Assembly (NCBI GenBank): GCA_020216575.1
Contig: JAIUYC010000073.1
Span: 1-9,691, forward strand
Direction: 5' to 3'
Source: Coleofasciculus sp. S288
GTDB taxonomy: Bacteria; Cyanobacteriota; Cyanobacteriia; Cyanobacteriales; Coleofasciculaceae
Length of the DNA stretch: 9,691 bases
Positions 7,391 to 9,691 of this stretch are shown piece after piece. The translations under genes and the position numbers were made by a program. The notes under the pieces are model-generated. The model was given only the letters and a program-made list of their open reading frames with translations, ran no database searches and was not told the DNA's origin. How positions within the stretch are numbered: the first letter of the stretch is position 1; every line of letters begins with the position of its first letter.

Positions 7391-7695
7391 CACCTTGCGC
7401 CGCCATCGGCGCTGTTTCCTCTGTCATCGGGATTCCCTCTATCTGGAGGACCAAACTGAGCGACGATTAATTGAAGATTCCGTCTCAGTTTTACCGAATG
7501 CAATTTATCCTCTTGGGTAAAGCTGTCGCTATCTCTATCAGCCTTGATAGAAGTTAGCTGTGTTGGGGGGTGAGTGAGCAAGCTAGGGGGTTCAATACTG
7601 TTGTTTTTCACTCCGTCCACGGTTTTTAAATTAGCAGCTAGAGCATCCGTTCCGCTCAGTAAAACCATTCCAAAAATGACCGTCAGTTTCTTCAT
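7390..7695 (-). CDS. Small exported hypothetical protein
   Basis: This 101-residue protein is not one I recognise. Residues 1 to about 20 are a good Sec signal peptide: MKK, then TVIFGMVLLSGTDALAA with a likely cut after ALA or LAA. The mature part is polar, with a central stretch rich in Ser, Thr and Pro, and it ends in a Gly/Asp/Arg-rich tail (PPDRGNPDDRGNSADGGAR) resembling tails of other small cyanobacterial exported proteins. There are no cysteines, no further membrane segment and no enzyme motif. The start at 7695 is supported by AAGGGGG about 9 nt upstream. It lies on the opposite strand to the CRISPR array and converges with it. A real gene is likely from the signal peptide plus Shine-Dalgarno; its function is unknown. 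Confidence 0.7.
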   Translation of the reverse strand: MKKLTVIFGMVLLSGTDALAANLKTVDGVKNNSIEPPSLLTHPPTQLTSIKADRDSDSFTQEDKLHSVKLRRNLQLIVAQFGPPDRGNPDDRGNSADGGAR

Positions 7696-7845
7696 CTGTT
7701 CTTTCCCCCTTCTGTATGAATGATAGTGATTTAGATCAAAAGTTTCTATAAAGAGTTCCTAATTTAACCGTCTGCTTTGTAGGGATATGATAAAGATTTA
7801 GTTTTCCGATAGGAATGAGAAAGACACTCACAACCCTCTTTTACT

Positions 7846-7883
7846 TGAGTTATTTCCCTAACTCAGGAAATTTCACGAAATTT
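7846..7883. other. Two adjacent AT-rich hairpins
   Basis: TGAGTTA (7846-7852) pairs with TAACTCA (7859-7865) around a 6-nt loop. Directly after it, AAATTTC (7868-7874) pairs with GAAATTT (7877-7883), followed by two more T. The plus-strand reading loosely resembles a terminator, but the stems are AT-rich and no plus-strand gene precedes it closely. Confidence 0.3.
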
Positions 7884-7943
7884 TTGACTCCATGACACAG
7901 AACAGACAGCGCTCTATAAGTAGATTGACAGAATTCAACGTCA

Positions 7944-8009
7944 GGTGGGCATCTCCCGCTAAACCCTGTCGTTCTTCCTGTAGGGAATAATGGGCATTGC
8001 CCACCCTAC
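7944..8009. repeat. Palindromic cyanobacterial intergenic repeat
   Basis: GGTGGGCA (7944-7951) is the inverse of TGCCCACC (7998-8005), and GTAGGG (7980-7985) is the inverse of CCCTAC (8004-8009), giving nested inverted repeats. The core resembles the GTAGGGTGGGCAATGCCCAC family of palindromes found in many copies in cyanobacteria (general knowledge). Its translated frames give misleading short proteins. Confidence 0.55.
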
Positions 8010-8151
8010 AACTCAACTGACAGCACACCATAGCAACTTTAGTGTTTAGAGGAATGACGAACAACCCTCTACAGACAGCTCTGGCTCTCTAAAACTAGTA
8101 AAAGTCCCACCCAGCACTCAATCGTACTCTATAGTTATATTCTACGATTGA

Positions 8152-8255
8152 TATCAAATCCGGTTAATCAACCCTACTACCTGTGAACCGAAATCCTGTA
8201 GAGAGAGACGTTCCACCGGAACGTCTCTACAATGTACATTCAAATGGATTTGATA
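8152..8255. mobile_element. MITE-like element with terminal inverted repeats
   Basis: TATCAAATCC (8152-8161) and GGATTTGATA (8246-8255) are perfect 10-bp inverted repeats bounding 104 bp. Inside, AGAGACGTTCC (8204-8214) and GGAACGTCTCT (8218-8228) form an 11-bp stem with a 3-nt loop, and an outer GTA/TAC pair extends it across a 4-nt bulge. There is no coding capacity. Size, terminal inverted repeats and internal palindrome fit a non-autonomous miniature element; the GAGACGTTCC palindrome is widespread in cyanobacteria. No clear target duplication beyond a few bases can be seen. Confidence 0.55.
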
Positions 8256-8280
8256 GGACAGATAAAGGGGTGTTGGGACA

Positions 8281-8294
8281 GCGATCGCGATCGC
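8281..8294. repeat. Two overlapping HIP1 octamers
   Basis: GCGATCGC occurs at 8281-8288 and again at 8287-8294, sharing two bases; a third lies at 8330-8337. HIP1 is strongly over-represented in most cyanobacterial genomes and is good evidence for the host lineage. Confidence 0.85.
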
Positions 8295-8347
8295 ACCCTT
8301 GATTGAAGAAAATCTTCTCGTGAAACTTGGCGATCGCAAACGACTTT

Positions 8348-9691
8348 TCAACGTTTACCATTCAGCGCATTATTTGGGCAACGGATTGAGGGATCGGGAT
8401 GAGTTGCTAGATAATCTTTGAGCCAGTCGCACCCTCGCTCAAGCAGTTCATCTAATTCCTCAATACGTGACAGCCGCACCATTCCGTCACGTCCTGCTGT
8501 AGCCAAGTACTGCCCATCCGGGCTAAAGCTCGTACTGTAGACTCTGCCCTGATGTCCACTATATTGAGCCACCTGTAGTCCAGACAACAGCCTCAGATGA
8601 ACGGTACCATCCTGTCCGGCTGTGGCTAAACTCTCTCCATCGGGGCTAAAGCTGGCACTTAACACACCGCCTTGATGCGTGTTAAATCGATCTACCTCCT
8701 GCCCGGATAAGTTCCAAAGTCGAACTGTTGTATCCACTCCGGCAGTAACCAGCCTCTGTCCGTCAGGGCTAAAACTCACACTCAAAACCCCATCGCGATC
8801 GGCACTAAATTGACGAACCTGCTGCCCCAACATGTTCCAAAGTCGGACTGTACCATCTTTTCCCGTTGTTGCCAAGCGTCGTCCATCGGGGCTAAAGCTG
8901 AGACTCCAGATGGAGCCTTGATGACCCTTAAACTGAGTCACCTTTGTTCCAGTTAACTCCCAAAGTCGGGCTACACCATCTCTTCCACCACTAGCAAGGC
9001 GCTGTCCATCCGGGCTGAATCTCAGGCTGTAGACCGCTCCCTGATGGTCTTTCAACTCAACTAACTGCTCTCCAGACACGTTCCAAAGCCGCACTGTACC
9101 ATCTTGCCCTGCTGTAGCCAAACGCCGCCCATCGGGACTAAAAATGATGCTATTAATCCCACCCAGATGACCGTTCAATCGAGCCAAGAGTTGCCCAGAC
9201 GAATTCCACAGCCTTGCAATACCGTCCTTTCCGGCTGTCGCAATGCTTTCCCCGTTCGGACTAAAACTGACACTCCACAACTCACCCGGATTCCCTTGCC
9301 AGTGTGTCGGTTGTTGTCCGTGTCTATCTAGGCGTTTCGATAAATCCCAAAGTCGGGCGGTGCCGTCAGCTCCGGCGGTGGCGAGGCGTTGTCCATCTGG
9401 ACTAAAGCTGACCTTATAAATCCAACTGCGGTGACCTTTCAATTCAGCCAATTGTTGTCCCGACAAATCCCAGAGTCGGGCAGCACCGTCGGCTCCGGCT
9501 GTGGCAATGTGCTGCCCATCGGGGCTAAAGCTAACACTCAAAACCCAGTCTCGGCTACTCTTCCATTGAGCCAACAACTGCCCGGAGAGATTCCAGAGCC
9601 GCACTTTGCCATCCACTCCCGTGACACTCACCAAACTCTTGCCATCCGGACTAAAACTGAGCGTCGAGATTGGACCATGATGATTGAATTG
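8348..9691 (-). CDS. WD40-repeat protein, C-terminal part (5' end outside window)
   Basis: The frame is open to the window edge: before the TTG at 9634 it still reads FNHHGPISTLSFSPDGKSL, a WD40 unit, so that codon is internal. The visible 447 residues contain ten FSPDG/FSPNG units, the central strand of a WD40 blade, usually followed by LATAG.DG..RLW. The unit is 41 residues (123 bp); one is six residues longer (RLDRHGQQPTHW region) and one has lost its RLW (HLRLL). WD40 propellers are protein-binding platforms. The end, LDELLERGCDWLKDYL and a short tail, is the usual C-terminus of large cyanobacterial WD40 proteins whose N-terminus often carries a STAND/NACHT-type ATPase or other effector domain; that part is not visible. 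Ten or more units exceed a single seven-blade propeller, so two propellers are likely. No membrane segment is seen here. Confidence 0.92.
   Translation of the reverse strand, partial: QFNHHGPISTLSFSPDGKSLVSVTGVDGKVRLWNLSGQLLAQWKSSRDWVLSVSFSPDGQHIATAGADGAARLWDLSGQQLAELKGHRSWIYKVSFSPDGQRLATAGADGTARLWDLSKRLDRHGQQPTHWQGNPGELWSVSFSPNGESIATAGKDGIARLWNSSGQLLARLNGHLGGINSIIFSPDGRRLATAGQDGTVRLWNVSGEQLVELKDHQGAVYSLRFSPDGQRLASGGRDGVARLWELTGTKVTQFKGHQGSIWSLSFSPDGRRLATTGKDGTVRLWNMLGQQVRQFSADRDGVLSVSFSPDGQRLVTAGVDTTVRLWNLSGQEVDRFNTHQGGVLSASFSPDGESLATAGQDGTVHLRLLSGLQVAQYSGHQGRVYSTSFSPDGQYLATAGRDGMVRLSRIEELDELLERGCDWLKDYLATHPDPSIRCPNNALNGKR

Larger units (their letters stand above)
7696..8347. other. Non-coding region between small exported protein and WD40 gene
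   Basis: No supported gene is found in these 652 bp; the two short minus-strand frames simply read through the repeats. Contents are the upstream region of the small exported protein gene (7696 to about 7800), two adjacent AT-rich hairpins (7846-7883), a palindromic repeat (7944-8009), a MITE-like element (8152-8255), and three HIP1 octamers, two of them overlapping at 8281-8294. No T-run terminator is evident after the WD40 stop. Confidence 0.6.

Noticed and set aside
7873..8064. 63-residue minus-strand frame (VGNAH and GDAHLTLN segments)
   Set aside because: It covers the palindromic repeat at 7944-8009; such peptides are frequent false genes in cyanobacteria.
8154..8351. 65-residue minus-strand frame joining the WD40 stop
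   Set aside because: Most of it is the translated MITE-like element and HIP1 sites; no domain or ribosome binding site.
9632..9634. TTG start for the WD40 protein
   Set aside because: It lies inside a WD40 unit that continues to the window edge in the same frame.

Overview
The window looks like cyanobacterial chromosome. The octamer GCGATCGC (HIP1) occurs eleven times, starting at 344, 1232, 1365, 2246, 3120, 4293, 5118, 5702, 8281, 8287 and 8330. The gene content agrees: a signal-peptide TPR-CHAT protein, a stand-alone PCP_red-domain protein, a long WD40 protein with a typical cyanobacterial C-terminal tail, and a CRISPR repeat ending in ATTGAAAC. Intergenic regions carry short palindromes and heptamer repeats of the kind common in filamentous cyanobacteria. 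The genus cannot be fixed from this.

Layout. Positions 2-2011 (+) hold a two-gene unit: the 3' part of an isopenicillin-N-synthase-like 2-oxoglutarate/Fe(II) oxygenase, then, 9 nt after its stop, an FAD-dependent DAO-family oxidoreductase. Positions 2012-2467 are non-coding, with repeat fragments and a minus-strand intrinsic terminator. Positions 2468-5497 (-) encode a secreted or periplasmic TPR-CHAT protein; ATG 5497 with its Shine-Dalgarno is preferred over an upstream TTG. Positions 5724-5909 (+) encode a 61-aa PCP_red protein. Positions 5910-6203 are the probable CRISPR leader, and 6204-7313 is an array of 16 identical 37-bp repeats and 15 spacers of 33-38 nt, read on the plus strand. 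A possible decayed repeat and a run of heptamers follow. Positions 7390-7695 (-) encode a small exported protein of unknown function. Positions 7696-8347 are non-coding and contain a palindromic repeat and a MITE-like element. Positions 8348-9691 (-) are the C-terminal 447 residues of a WD40 protein whose N-terminus lies outside the window.

How the parts relate. The oxygenase and oxidoreductase are probably co-transcribed and may act in one oxidative pathway, with unknown substrate. No cas gene is present, so the array must use Cas proteins encoded elsewhere. The TPR-CHAT gene lies near the array but carries a signal peptide, points away from it and resembles the abundant cyanobacterial exported class, so a CRISPR link is not supported. 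I found no clearly new system. The best leads are the orphan-looking array with its possible decayed terminal repeat, the oxygenase/oxidoreductase pair, and the MITE-like element.
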